Positions 1 to 6,507 of a stretch of DNA of 7,116 nucleotides are shown piece after piece. How positions within the stretch are numbered: position 1 is the first letter of the stretch; the number at the start of each line of letters is the position of its first letter. Source of the DNA: Opitutia bacterium UBA957 (GTDB lineage: Bacteria; Verrucomicrobiota; Verrucomicrobiia; Opitutales; UBA953); contig DBCN01000055.1 of the NCBI GenBank assembly GCA_002293065.1, positions 22,685-29,800 of the forward strand. Reading direction: 5' to 3'. Made by a program: the position numbers and the translations under genes. Under the pieces are notes generated by a model. That model did no database searches. It was not told where the DNA came from and worked only from the letters and a program-made list of their open reading frames with translations.

Positions 1-1667
1 GGTTTTAACAACGACTCCCCGTGCGTGGTGCGCGGGACGATGTCTTGCTCGGTGAAGAGCGGCGGATCCCAAGCCTCGGTGACCTTGCCCGTGATTTTGG
101 TCGCGCCGACCTTCAGCTCGAGTGTGGCGCCGACATCATCCGACGGACAGGTATAGTCCAAGGTCACGACATAGGTCCCTGCGTTCATGACTTCGACGTT
201 CCAGACGGCGGCATCCGTCGGCTTCGTCCAGTTCGTGAAATAGGAGGAGTTGGGCGCTTTGGCGCTCCGACGGAGTTCGCCGATCGGTTCGCCGTCGCGG
301 GCGGGCAAGATCGTGATGGGAAATTCCCGGTAACCAATCGCGATGGGCCGGGGGTCGACGGCGTTGGTCGGGGCCCTCGGGGCTTTGGCCTGGCCTTTGC
401 TGTTAACGCCGCCGGCCAGGCCCATCTCGGTTCGCCATGTTTGCGCGGCCTGCCGGAGTTGCCGGGTGAGTTCCGGCTGTCGCTCTTGGATCGGTGTGGT
501 CTGGTTCGGGTCGTTGACCATGTCGAAGAGATTGCCCGCGTGGTCGAGCCGGTGCGTTGCGGTGCGGGCGCTGACCTGGTTGCCCCACGTCTGGAAGAGC
601 GTGCGGGCGGGCCAGTCTTCCCGGGCGTCATTCAATAAGAGCGGAGACAGGCTGCGCCCATCGAGAGGTTGGTCGCCTTGGCGGCTCACTTGAGCCAGGG
701 CGTGCAGTGTGGGGCTGAGGTCGATGGCGCCGGCGATGACATTCACTTTTGCGCCCCGAGCGATCTTGGCGGGCCAGCGGATGAAGAGGGGCGAGCGCAC
801 GCCGCCTTCGTCGGTCGAGCCCTTCTTCCCCTTCATGTTCCCATTCCAGCGGGCGGTGTTGGGGCCGTTGTCGGAGAAATAGATGACGATGGTGTCGTTT
901 TCCAGGTTGAGCGCTTTCAGCTTGGCGAGAATCCGGCCGACGTTGCGGTCTTGGTTCTCAAGCATGGCGTAGACGCACCGAGTGGCGTCCAGGTTTTCGT
1001 CCTTGGCGCCGGCTGTTTGCGTGAGGGGTTTGGCCTTGAACCGCTCCCAATCCTGCGGCGGTACGGAAAAAGGCGAGTGCGGCGTCGTGAAAGGCACGAA
1101 GCACAAGAAGGGCCGGCGCTGGTTGCTTTCGATGAATTGGAGTGCCTTGTCGGTGAGCGCATCGACGATGTACCCCTCGGACTTCACCATGACTCCGTTG
1201 TGTTCGAGTGGGGCGTTGAAGTACTCCCCCCAGTGGCCGGAAGTGTAGCCCCAGAAGGTGTCGAACCCACGCGCCATCGGGTGGTAGGGCCACTGGCTGC
1301 CGTTATGCCATTTGCCGAAGAGGCCGGTGATGTAGCCGGCGGCCTTGAAAGAATCGGCGAAGGTTTTTTCGCTCGGATTCATCCGTTCCTGGCCGGTCGA
1401 GACGCCGGTAACACCGAGCCGGCGGTGATAGCGTCCGGTGAGGAGCTCGGCGCGGGTGGGGGAACAGACGGGTTGGACGAAGAAACGTTCGAAGTGTGCG
1501 CCGTCTTGAGCGAGCGAGTCGATGTGCGGAGTCGCCAACTGCCGATTCCCGTTGAAGGAGTAGTCACCCCAGCCCGCATCATCCGCCAGGAGGATGACCA
1601 CGTTGGGGCGTTCCCCGGCCATGGCTCCGCCGCAGGCCAGGAGCATGATGGCGGAGAACAGGCGCAT
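1..1667 (-). CDS. Exported family S1 (formylglycine) sulfatase, 3' end outside window
   Basis: Hydrolyses sulfate esters, most likely on a sulfated glycan, outside the cytoplasm. The start is the ATG at 1667-1665, giving a Sec signal peptide (about residues 1-18, ending in AMA), and 555 codons are visible before the edge. The sulfatase signature CSPTR is at residues 68-72; Cys68 would be converted to formylglycine by a maturase not seen here. Other expected active-site residues are present: Asp29-Asp30 (ADD) and Asp266-Asn267 (SDNG) for calcium, Lys119 and His121 (GKWH), His197 (TPHSPF), and Lys282 before the EGG motif. The catalytic fold ends near residue 415-420. Residues about 440-555 form an extra C-terminal module that looks like a beta-rich accessory domain. 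The ATG lies one base after the stop of the upstream hydrolase gene, so translation is probably coupled. It resembles the arylsulfatase/N-acetylgalactosamine-6-sulfatase type, but the substrate cannot be read from sequence. The stop codon is missing; the tail pattern suggests only some tens of residues remain (inference). Confidence 0.95.
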   Translation of the reverse strand, partial: MRLFSAIMLLACGGAMAGERPNVVILLADDAGWGDYSFNGNRQLATPHIDSLAQDGAHFERFFVQPVCSPTRAELLTGRYHRRLGVTGVSTGQERMNPSEKTFADSFKAAGYITGLFGKWHNGSQWPYHPMARGFDTFWGYTSGHWGEYFNAPLEHNGVMVKSEGYIVDALTDKALQFIESNQRRPFLCFVPFTTPHSPFSVPPQDWERFKAKPLTQTAGAKDENLDATRCVYAMLENQDRNVGRILAKLKALNLENDTIVIYFSDNGPNTARWNGNMKGKKGSTDEGGVRSPLFIRWPAKIARGAKVNVIAGAIDLSPTLHALAQVSRQGDQPLDGRSLSPLLLNDAREDWPARTLFQTWGNQVSARTATHRLDHAGNLFDMVNDPNQTTPIQERQPELTRQLRQAAQTWRTEMGLAGGVNSKGQAKAPRAPTNAVDPRPIAIGYREFPITILPARDGEPIGELRRSAKAPNSSYFTNWTKPTDAAVWNVEVMNAGTYVVTLDYTCPSDDVGATLELKVGATKITGKVTEAWDPPLFTEQDIVPRTTHGESLLK

Positions 1668-1668
1668 G

Positions 1669-2559
1669 CTATTTCTTCGGGAGATAGCCGAGGGAGACGA
1701 GAAACGCATCCGTGGCGTCGAGGGTCTCCTGGTACTTGCTCTTATTGAAGAACCCATGCGGTTGGCCTTCGTAGCCGATCAACTCGCAGCGGTTGCCGGC
1801 CGACTTCATGACTTCGGTGAATTTCTCGACCGTGGCATACGGCACGGTGGTGTCCGCTTTGCCGTGGAAGATGATGGTCGGGGGGAGCCCTTTCTTGACG
1901 TGATGGAGCGGGGAGATTTCCGTCGGCTCGCAGCCGAATTTCGACTTATCCAGGCCGGCGCCGAAGCCTTTCAGTTCCAGGCCGGGGAATGGCGCCATCA
2001 CGGTGCCTGGGTTGAAGAGCACCAGGGCATTCGGCAGGCAGGAGACCGCTTTGTCGTCCGTGGCGACGTCAAGTCCCGGCACCGTCGCGACCGCGGCGGC
2101 GAGGTGTCCGCCGGCGGAACCCCCACCCACCGCGATGCGGGTCGGGTCGATGCCTAGGCGCGCGGCATTGGCTCGGACCCAGCGCACGCAGGCTTTCGCG
2201 TCGCTCACGCAATCGGCGGGCAGGGCGTTTTGACGGCTCTTGACGCGGTAGTCGGCGACGATGGCGATCATGCCGCGGCTGGCGAGGTGTCGGCTTTGGG
2301 GCTCGAACTGCGCAGGGGACCCGCTGGTCCAACCGCCACCGAAGAAGAAGACGATGCACGGCAGGGGCTTATCCACCTTGGTCGCCGGATTGAAGATCCA
2401 GACTTTGAGCTCGGACGCGCCGACTTTGCGGTAAGTTTCGACGTTGGTTCCGGCGATGGTGGGTGGGTGGCTGGCGGCTTTCGGTTTGGCGGGGGCGGCC
2501 GCAGACAGGGTCGCCCCGGTGGCACAGGCGAAAAAAAGGAGGAGGAGGGGTCGCATCAT
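1669..2559 (-). CDS. Exported alpha/beta hydrolase, acetyl-xylan/feruloyl esterase-like
   Basis: A 296-residue serine esterase predicted to remove acetyl or feruloyl groups from polysaccharide outside the cytoplasm. It begins with a hydrophobic Sec signal (about residues 1-22, ATLSAAA cleavage zone). The nucleophile elbow GGSAGG puts Ser148 in the active site, with Asp236 (HGKADTTVP) and His268 (GQPHGFF) completing the triad at the usual places for the hormone-sensitive-lipase/BD-FAE-like group. The oxyanion-hole motif, usually HGGG, reads FGGGW at residues 73-77, so the leading His is replaced by Phe. Two adjacent ATG codons (2559 and 2556) are possible starts; the first is taken. It lies 15 nt after the CotH-like gene, with no Shine-Dalgarno in the gap, and its TAG stop is one base before the sulfatase ATG. 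The operon context (SGNH esterase, sulfatase) supports a glycan-debranching job. The fold and family group are secure; the exact substrate is not. Confidence 0.92.
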   Translation of the reverse strand: MMRPLLLLFFACATGATLSAAAPAKPKAASHPPTIAGTNVETYRKVGASELKVWIFNPATKVDKPLPCIVFFFGGGWTSGSPAQFEPQSRHLASRGMIAIVADYRVKSRQNALPADCVSDAKACVRWVRANAARLGIDPTRIAVGGGSAGGHLAAAVATVPGLDVATDDKAVSCLPNALVLFNPGTVMAPFPGLELKGFGAGLDKSKFGCEPTEISPLHHVKKGLPPTIIFHGKADTTVPYATVEKFTEVMKSAGNRCELIGYEGQPHGFFNKSKYQETLDATDAFLVSLGYLPKK

Positions 2560-2574
2560 GAAGTGTTTGGGGAG

Positions 2575-3774
2575 TTATCTGCGCGTCCGGCGGGCGAGTT
2601 CGGCGTCGAGCCATTCCAGCCGGCTGGCGGTCCAGCGCTTCATCTGCCGCACGTCGTTCGCCAAGGTCAGGGCCTGCGGGTCGGCATAGTTGAGCTGCTT
2701 CCAGCGGCGTTCGTTCCGGAGGCCGGCCGGGCCCAAGGTCGAAGCATTTTCATCCATCATGCGACCGATGTTGGAGGTCGTGAATGCTTTGCCGCGGAGC
2801 TCACGCCAGCGTTGGGCGTACTTGGCTTTATAGATGGGGTTTCCGAGCAGCCGGTCAAAGAGACGATTCGAGAGCCAAGTCTTGGCATCCACGACGGAGC
2901 CGTCCCAATTTCGGCCGAAGGTACCGTCGTAATCCCAAGGCACGAAGGCGAATTTCGGATTCGGGGTGGCCGTAGTGCCGGCGGCCCGGACGAGATTGTA
3001 GTTCTTGGTGATGCCGTCGAGGTTGGAGGTCATCAGCACGAGCAGGTGGAAGTCGATGGCGTTATCCACGTCGATCCGGGTCGCGATGCCCTTGGTGCCA
3101 TCGAAGAATTCCTGGTCGGTGGCTTGGCTGACAAAGCGGTTCAACTCATCGAGTGGTCCCCAGAAGACTTGTTTCTCGGGGTCGGGCTCGCGTTGTTCAA
3201 AGCCGCCGTGGCCGGGCTGTCCGAAGTTGGCCGCATGATCGACGGCTTTATAGATGAGCGCGGGGGCGGTCGTGGCGGCGAAGGTCGCGGGGAAGCCCAC
3301 CAACCGATCGTCGACCGGTTGCATCAAGAGGTAGACGCCATGGTACTTGCCGTTCAGTTCCACCTCGATGAAGCGGCTGGCCGCCGCGTGCCGCGGTGCG
3401 GCGTTCGTGCCGAGCGAGCGGAACAAGTCGTAGGAAAGCTTGTGCCGCATCATCGACGCATCCACGAAGGCCGCGTTCAGGACCCATTCGCGGCGCTTGG
3501 CCAAGCCGAGCCAGCCGGTTTCCTGGGTGAGTTTCAGGGAGAAGGATTTCTTCTCGTAGACCTGGGAGGAGGCGCCGCGGATCTTGATTTGCGCCGAGCT
3601 GTCCGAACGGTCGCTGGAACCCTGTCCCGCCGGCGTCAACAAACGGGCGGTGCAGGGAACGCGGGCATCCGCTTTGATGGCCTCCTTCACCCCCAGTCGG
3701 AGGAGGGGAAGGTTGGTGGGTTCAGCGCCGAAGCAACCGACGCCAAGGAGCAGCGGTAGCAGGGCGCGAATCAC
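2575..3774 (-). CDS. Exported CotH-family kinase-like protein
   Basis: A 399-residue protein of the CotH kinase family, named after the Bacillus spore-coat protein kinase. The N-terminus (residues 1-17, MIRALLPLLLGVGCFGA) is a Sec-type signal peptide. The family's hallmarks are in order: KIRGASSQ with a following Lys pair (64-76; the family's RGxSS...KKS segment, probably nucleotide binding), the D-x-x-N-x-I-D helix (235-241), NLDGITKNYN (251-260) with Asp253 as probable catalytic base and Asn258 as metal ligand, and PWDYDGTFGR (279-288), where Asp281/Asp283 match the DWD metal motif. It therefore looks catalytically intact by family analogy. The start is GTG, and GTGA overlaps the stop of the preceding esterase gene by 4 nt, so translation is probably coupled. 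It sits among exported glycan esterase and sulfatase genes, not with coat genes. What it phosphorylates, if anything, and where it would obtain ATP after export, are unknown. Family assignment is firm and function open. Confidence 0.9.
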   Translation of the reverse strand: MIRALLPLLLGVGCFGAEPTNLPLLRLGVKEAIKADARVPCTARLLTPAGQGSSDRSDSSAQIKIRGASSQVYEKKSFSLKLTQETGWLGLAKRREWVLNAAFVDASMMRHKLSYDLFRSLGTNAAPRHAAASRFIEVELNGKYHGVYLLMQPVDDRLVGFPATFAATTAPALIYKAVDHAANFGQPGHGGFEQREPDPEKQVFWGPLDELNRFVSQATDQEFFDGTKGIATRIDVDNAIDFHLLVLMTSNLDGITKNYNLVRAAGTTATPNPKFAFVPWDYDGTFGRNWDGSVVDAKTWLSNRLFDRLLGNPIYKAKYAQRWRELRGKAFTTSNIGRMMDENASTLGPAGLRNERRWKQLNYADPQALTLANDVRQMKRWTASRLEWLDAELARRTRR

Positions 3775-4850
3775 TTCTTCAGCAGCGCGGCCATCGCCTT
3801 GCCCATGGCTTCGCCCACATCCATGTAGGTCTCGGCGTTGCCGTTGTAATGGCTGTTGCCGCTACCGCCCTTGGACAAGGGGTTCGCATAGACCGTCGCG
3901 ACGTTGCCCTTGAATTCAGGGTATTTGCCGTTGGCGCCATCGACGGCCAGTTGGGCTTCCAGGATCTTGCCGCCGTTGCCGGCGCTGCCCTTGGTGGCTT
4001 CGCCGAGCGTCGCGAGGACGAACTTGGCGTTGGGGGCGTCGAAATCCTTGCGGAGGTACTTGATGAAGCGCACGAGGTTTTCTTCGTACTTGGAGGCATG
4101 GCCGGCGTTGCCGCCGTCCTTTTCGCCCTGCCAGAAGAAGAAGCCTGCGACTTCGTATTTGGTCGCGCCGGGGTAGTACTTGCCGAGTTCGGCCAAGACC
4201 TTCTTGGCGTTGGCGATATCGTCGTCGTACTGCTTGCCGGCGTACCAATCAATCGGCTTGCCCGCCTTGTCGACCCACGGTCCGGGCACGGTGGCCGTAC
4301 CCTTGGCCGGATCGACGGCCCAGGAGTCGGGGCGATCCTTGTAGCCGGCGTAGACCTTACCTTCAAACACGTAGCGTTCGCTGCCCGGAGGCAGGAGGTC
4401 CCAGCCTAGGCTGCGGTTGCCGATGCAGCTCTTGAGGAGCATCACCGGCGCCTCGACGGCATCGCCGAGCGGATGACCGATGCCGTATTCGGGCCCCAGC
4501 GACTTGCCGCCGACCTTGAGGAACTCGTTGTTGAAAAGCTGCATGCCACCGCTGCGGCCGACCATCACGCGCACGTTGCGGACGTCGGGACGCTCCGCCC
4601 AGTTGCCCGCGGCGTCGACGAGGTGCGGGTACTTCTTCTTGTTCTTCACCGCGAAGTCCAGCGAGCCATCGGGACCGGTGACTTTACCCAGACCCACCAT
4701 GTTGGATTGGCCGAGCAGGATGAAGACCTGCACGGGCTTCGTGAGGTCGGCCGCGGAGGCTTTCGCCGCATCGGCGGCGAAGAGTTGCGCGCAAGGCAGG
4801 CAGGCGACGGCCAAGGCGCCGAGCGTGAGGAGGAGTCGTTGGTATTTCAT
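3771..4850 (-). CDS. Exported SGNH esterase, sialate O-acetylesterase-like (SASA/DUF303)
   Basis: A 359-residue esterase of the sialate O-acetylesterase/carbohydrate esterase 6-like group, expected to remove O-acetyl groups from sugars. The start is placed at ATG 4850-4848 because it gives a clean Sec signal (residues 1-25, ending in LFA). An in-frame ATG at 4910 would add 20 Pro-rich residues ahead of the signal and is unlikely. GQSNM (47-51) holds the nucleophile Ser49. WQGE at 240-243 is the conserved Gln block lining the active site. SHYNGNAETYMDVG near the C-terminus supplies the catalytic His334. The Asp usually three residues before this His is Gly331 here, so the triad acid differs from standard SGNH enzymes or comes from elsewhere. 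It is the first gene of the four-gene operon and ends in a 4-nt overlap with the CotH-like gene. Sialic acid itself need not be the substrate; plant or algal glycans are equally possible. Confidence 0.9.
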   Translation of the reverse strand: MKYQRLLLTLGALAVACLPCAQLFAADAAKASAADLTKPVQVFILLGQSNMVGLGKVTGPDGSLDFAVKNKKKYPHLVDAAGNWAERPDVRNVRVMVGRSGGMQLFNNEFLKVGGKSLGPEYGIGHPLGDAVEAPVMLLKSCIGNRSLGWDLLPPGSERYVFEGKVYAGYKDRPDSWAVDPAKGTATVPGPWVDKAGKPIDWYAGKQYDDDIANAKKVLAELGKYYPGATKYEVAGFFFWQGEKDGGNAGHASKYEENLVRFIKYLRKDFDAPNAKFVLATLGEATKGSAGNGGKILEAQLAVDGANGKYPEFKGNVATVYANPLSKGGSGNSHYNGNAETYMDVGEAMGKAMAALLKK

Positions 4851-5020
4851 GGGAAGCGGTGGTTGTGGGGGTAAGGGTTGGGGGATCTTGGCTGCGGTCA
4901 GCGTCGTCAAAGTTTAGGCGAAGGAGGGCAATAGGTGGCAGGGGCCCACCAGCAGGGAGCGGCGCGGAGGAACAGGGGGGTGTCTTTATGACAGCAGTAT
5001 CTTGCCAAAGTGCCAGAAAC
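4851..5020 (-). promoter_or_regulatory. Leader/promoter region of the four-gene exported-enzyme operon
   Basis: Non-coding stretch between the terminator of the sod unit and the esterase start; it must hold the operon's promoter if the terminator is efficient. On the minus strand GATACT (5001-4996) matches four of six bases of a -10 box, but no good -35 precedes it. TTGGCA (5008-5003) with TAAAGA (4988-4983) has only a 14-bp spacer. A weak 5-bp inverted repeat GGTGG/CCACC (4934-4938 with 4946-4950) lies in the leader. No Shine-Dalgarno precedes the ATG. No small gene or RNA gene was recognised. Confidence 0.35.
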
Positions 5021-5053
5021 AAAAAAGGCCGACCCATCGCTGGGCCGGCCTTT
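5021..5053 (-). terminator. Intrinsic terminator after the superoxide dismutase gene
   Basis: Read on the minus strand, the arm AAAGGCCGGCCC (5053-5042), a 6-nt loop (5041-5036) and the arm GGGTCGGCCTTT (5035-5024) form a 12-bp stem with one G-U wobble, followed by three further T (TTTTTT in all at 5026-5021). In the plus-strand transcript the wobble becomes an A-C mismatch and no comparable U-run is needed, so minus is the functional direction. The stem begins about 20 nt after the sod stop and separates the tadA-sod unit from the downstream operon. Confidence 0.88.
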
Positions 5054-5072
5054 GGTGGGGCGGAAGGGCCGC

Positions 5073-5828
5073 TTAGGCGATCGCCTTGAGGTAGAGCTCG
5101 TTGGCCTTCTTCCAGTCGATGACCTTCCAGAAGGCGTCGACGTAGTCCGGGCGGCGGTTCTGGTACTTCAGGTAGTAGGCGTGTTCCCAGACATCGAGGC
5201 CGAGGACCGGGGCGCCGTTCACGTCGGCGATGCCCTTCATGAGCGGGCTGTCCTGGTTGGGCGTGGAGGTGACGGCCAAGGACTTGTCGGCCTTGACCAC
5301 GAGCCATGCCCAGCCGGAGCCGAAGCGGGTGGTCGCTGCGACCTTGAACTTGGCCTTGAGGCCGTTCTCGCCTTCGAGACCACCGAAAGCCTTGGTGATG
5401 GCTTCGCCGAGGGCGCCGACCGGTTCACCGCCGCCGTTGGGCGAGAGGCTGTTCCAGAAGAAAGTGTGGTTGGCATGGCCGCCGGCGTTATTGCGGACGG
5501 CGGTGCGGATGGACTCAGGGACCTTGGAGAGGTCAGCGATGAGGGCGTCGACATCGGTGCCACCGTTGAAGCCGGGCTCCTTGGCGAGCGCTGCGTTCAG
5601 GTTCGTCACGTAAGCGTTGTGGTGCTTCCCGTGGTGGATTTCCATCGTGGCCTGGTCGATGTGCGGCTCGAGGGCGTTGTGGGCGTAGGGCAGGGGGGCG
5701 AGGGTGTAGGACATGGTGGGAGTGGAAAGGGGTGGGCGGTTGGCGGGGGCGGTTTGGGCGGAGAGTGGAGTCACGGCTAAGGCCGCGGCGGCGAGGGAAG
5801 TCTGTTTGAGGAAGTCGCGGCGGTCCAT
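5073..5828 (-). CDS. sodA: Superoxide dismutase, Mn-type Fe/Mn family, with Tat signal
   Basis: Converts superoxide to hydrogen peroxide and oxygen. The 251-residue product has all four metal ligands: His65 (EIHHGKHH), His121 ([10 protein letters not shown]), and Asp212 and His216 (DVWEHAYY). GGHANH and Gln192 in NQDSP are the Mn-type pattern; Fe-type enzymes carry the active-site Gln near the second His instead. A cambialistic enzyme is still possible. Residues 1-25 are a twin-arginine signal (DRRDFLK, then an Ala-rich hydrophobic stretch ending LSAQ), so the folded, metal-loaded enzyme should be exported. From Met39 the sequence ([18 protein letters not shown]) lines up with the start of ordinary cytosolic SodA, so the signal is an added N-terminal piece. 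No Shine-Dalgarno is visible before either ATG, and the longer form is preferred because the Tat motif is complete. The gene follows tadA by 30 nt and is closed by a strong terminator. Confidence 0.96.
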   Translation of the reverse strand: MDRRDFLKQTSLAAAALAVTPLSAQTAPANRPPLSTPTMSYTLAPLPYAHNALEPHIDQATMEIHHGKHHNAYVTNLNAALAKEPGFNGGTDVDALIADLSKVPESIRTAVRNNAGGHANHTFFWNSLSPNGGGEPVGALGEAITKAFGGLEGENGLKAKFKVAATTRFGSGWAWLVVKADKSLAVTSTPNQDSPLMKGIADVNGAPVLGLDVWEHAYYLKYQNRRPDYVDAFWKVIDWKKANELYLKAIA

Positions 5829-5858
5829 GGGGTTAACGATGACGAAACACGGACGGGG

Positions 5859-6404
5859 TCAAGCCGGGTCGGAGGTTTCTCGGCCACGCTTCATGTTGAA
5901 GTATGCTTGGAGGATTTCCTTGCAGGGGGCTTCGAGGACACCGCCGACGGCATTGACCCGATGATTGAGCTTCGGCAGGGCGTGCAGGGCCGTCGCACCG
6001 CCCATGCACCCCATCTTGGGGTCTCCCCAGGCATAGACCACTCGTCCTAGGCGACTCATGATGGTCGCACCCGAGCACATCGGGCAGGGTTCCTTGGTCA
6101 CGTATAGCGTGCAATCGTTGAGCCGCCAGTCGCCGATCTTATGGGCGGCTTGCGTGATGGCCAACATCTCCGCATGCGCGGTCGGGTCGTTGGAGCGTTC
6201 GACCTCATTATGGGCGGCGGCGATGATTTCGCCCCCGCGTTCGATGATGGCGCCGATCGGGACCTCATCGATGCGCCAGGCGTCCACGGCCAGGTTGAAG
6301 GCCAAAGCCATGTAAAAGGCGTCATCCCGGACCAATTGCGACGGGCGGAGCTTCTCGAAGGGGCAGGTGAGGCCCGGGCGGGGAGTATGGCTTTCGCCTT
6401 CCAT
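5859..6404 (-). CDS. tadA: tRNA adenosine(34) deaminase TadA-like
   Basis: Zinc-dependent deaminase predicted to convert the wobble adenosine of tRNA-Arg(ACG) to inosine in the cytoplasm. The zinc site is complete: His77-Ala-Glu79 (DPTAHAE, with Glu79 as proton shuttle) and Cys107/Cys110 (EPCPMCSGA). Other TadA-like pieces are VPIGA (48-52), TLYVTKEPC, the SRLGRVVYAWGDPK segment, NHRV, and a C-terminal helix ending FNMKR. It has 181 residues, with about 15-20 extra N-terminal residues compared with E. coli TadA. The ATG at 6404 is the furthest in-frame start recognised; an internal Met32 would cut into the first helix. A guanine deaminase or other family member is a less likely reading because the TadA tail is retained. 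It is probably co-transcribed with the sod gene 30 nt downstream and is divergent from infA. Confidence 0.9.
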   Translation of the reverse strand: MEGESHTPRPGLTCPFEKLRPSQLVRDDAFYMALAFNLAVDAWRIDEVPIGAIIERGGEIIAAAHNEVERSNDPTAHAEMLAITQAAHKIGDWRLNDCTLYVTKEPCPMCSGATIMSRLGRVVYAWGDPKMGCMGGATALHALPKLNHRVNAVGGVLEAPCKEILQAYFNMKRGRETSDPA

Positions 6405-6507
6405 GGGAGCAGAATCACCGGGTTAGCCCCGGAGGCAAGCGGGGAGGCGGCCTTACTACAGTGATTGACTCGGCGCCATCCTGCGCATGGATAGGGGGAT
6501 ACAAGGC
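6405..6507. promoter_or_regulatory. Divergent intergenic region between tadA and infA
   Basis: This 103-nt spacer must carry start signals for tadA leftward and infA rightward unless infA is read from elsewhere. On the plus strand TTGACT (6465-6470) is a good -35 match, but no convincing -10 follows at 16-18 bp. TACAGT (6457-6462) is a four-of-six -10-like box without a -35. No minus-strand pair was convincing. A short inverted repeat CCGGG/CCCGG (6418-6422 and 6428-6432) lies in the tadA leader. No gene was seen here. Confidence 0.35.
6493..6498 (+). promoter_or_regulatory. Ribosome binding site of infA
   Basis: AGGGGG, one mismatch from AGGAGG, ends 9 nt before the ATG at 6508. It decides the infA start: the in-frame ATG at 6487 lies upstream of it and has no such site. 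It is the only clear Shine-Dalgarno before a gene in this window. Confidence 0.7.

Noticed and set aside
669..1748. A 359-codon plus-strand open frame
   Set aside because: Antisense to the sulfatase gene, whose active-site motifs are unambiguous; the plus-strand translation shows no motif.
2230..3759. A 509-codon plus-strand open frame
   Set aside because: It is exactly antisense to the CotH-like and hydrolase genes, has low-complexity Gly/Val/Glu-rich content and no recognisable domain. GC-rich codon use on the real strand explains the lack of stops.
3724..3774. Lipoprotein signal in the CotH-like protein (LGVGC)
   Set aside because: The residue at -3 from Cys is Gly, not Leu or a similar residue, so the lipobox is non-canonical; a signal peptidase I site is more likely.
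4851..4910. Longer start for the SGNH esterase at ATG 4910
   Set aside because: The added 20 residues are Pro-rich and would sit in front of a complete signal peptide starting at the ATG at 4850.
5003..5018. Sigma-54-like promoter (TGGCAC...GGCA on the minus strand)
   Set aside because: The GG and GC elements are 9 bp apart start to start instead of the required 12.
5010..5780. A 256-codon plus-strand open frame
   Set aside because: It runs opposite the superoxide dismutase and through its terminator hairpin, and no domain is visible.
6418..6432. CCGGG/CCCGG hairpin as a terminator near tadA
   Set aside because: Only a 5-bp stem, and no T-run follows on either strand.
6487..6507. Upstream infA start at ATG 6487
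   Set aside because: It lies before the Shine-Dalgarno and would add seven residues not found in IF-1; ATG 6508 fits the family and the site.
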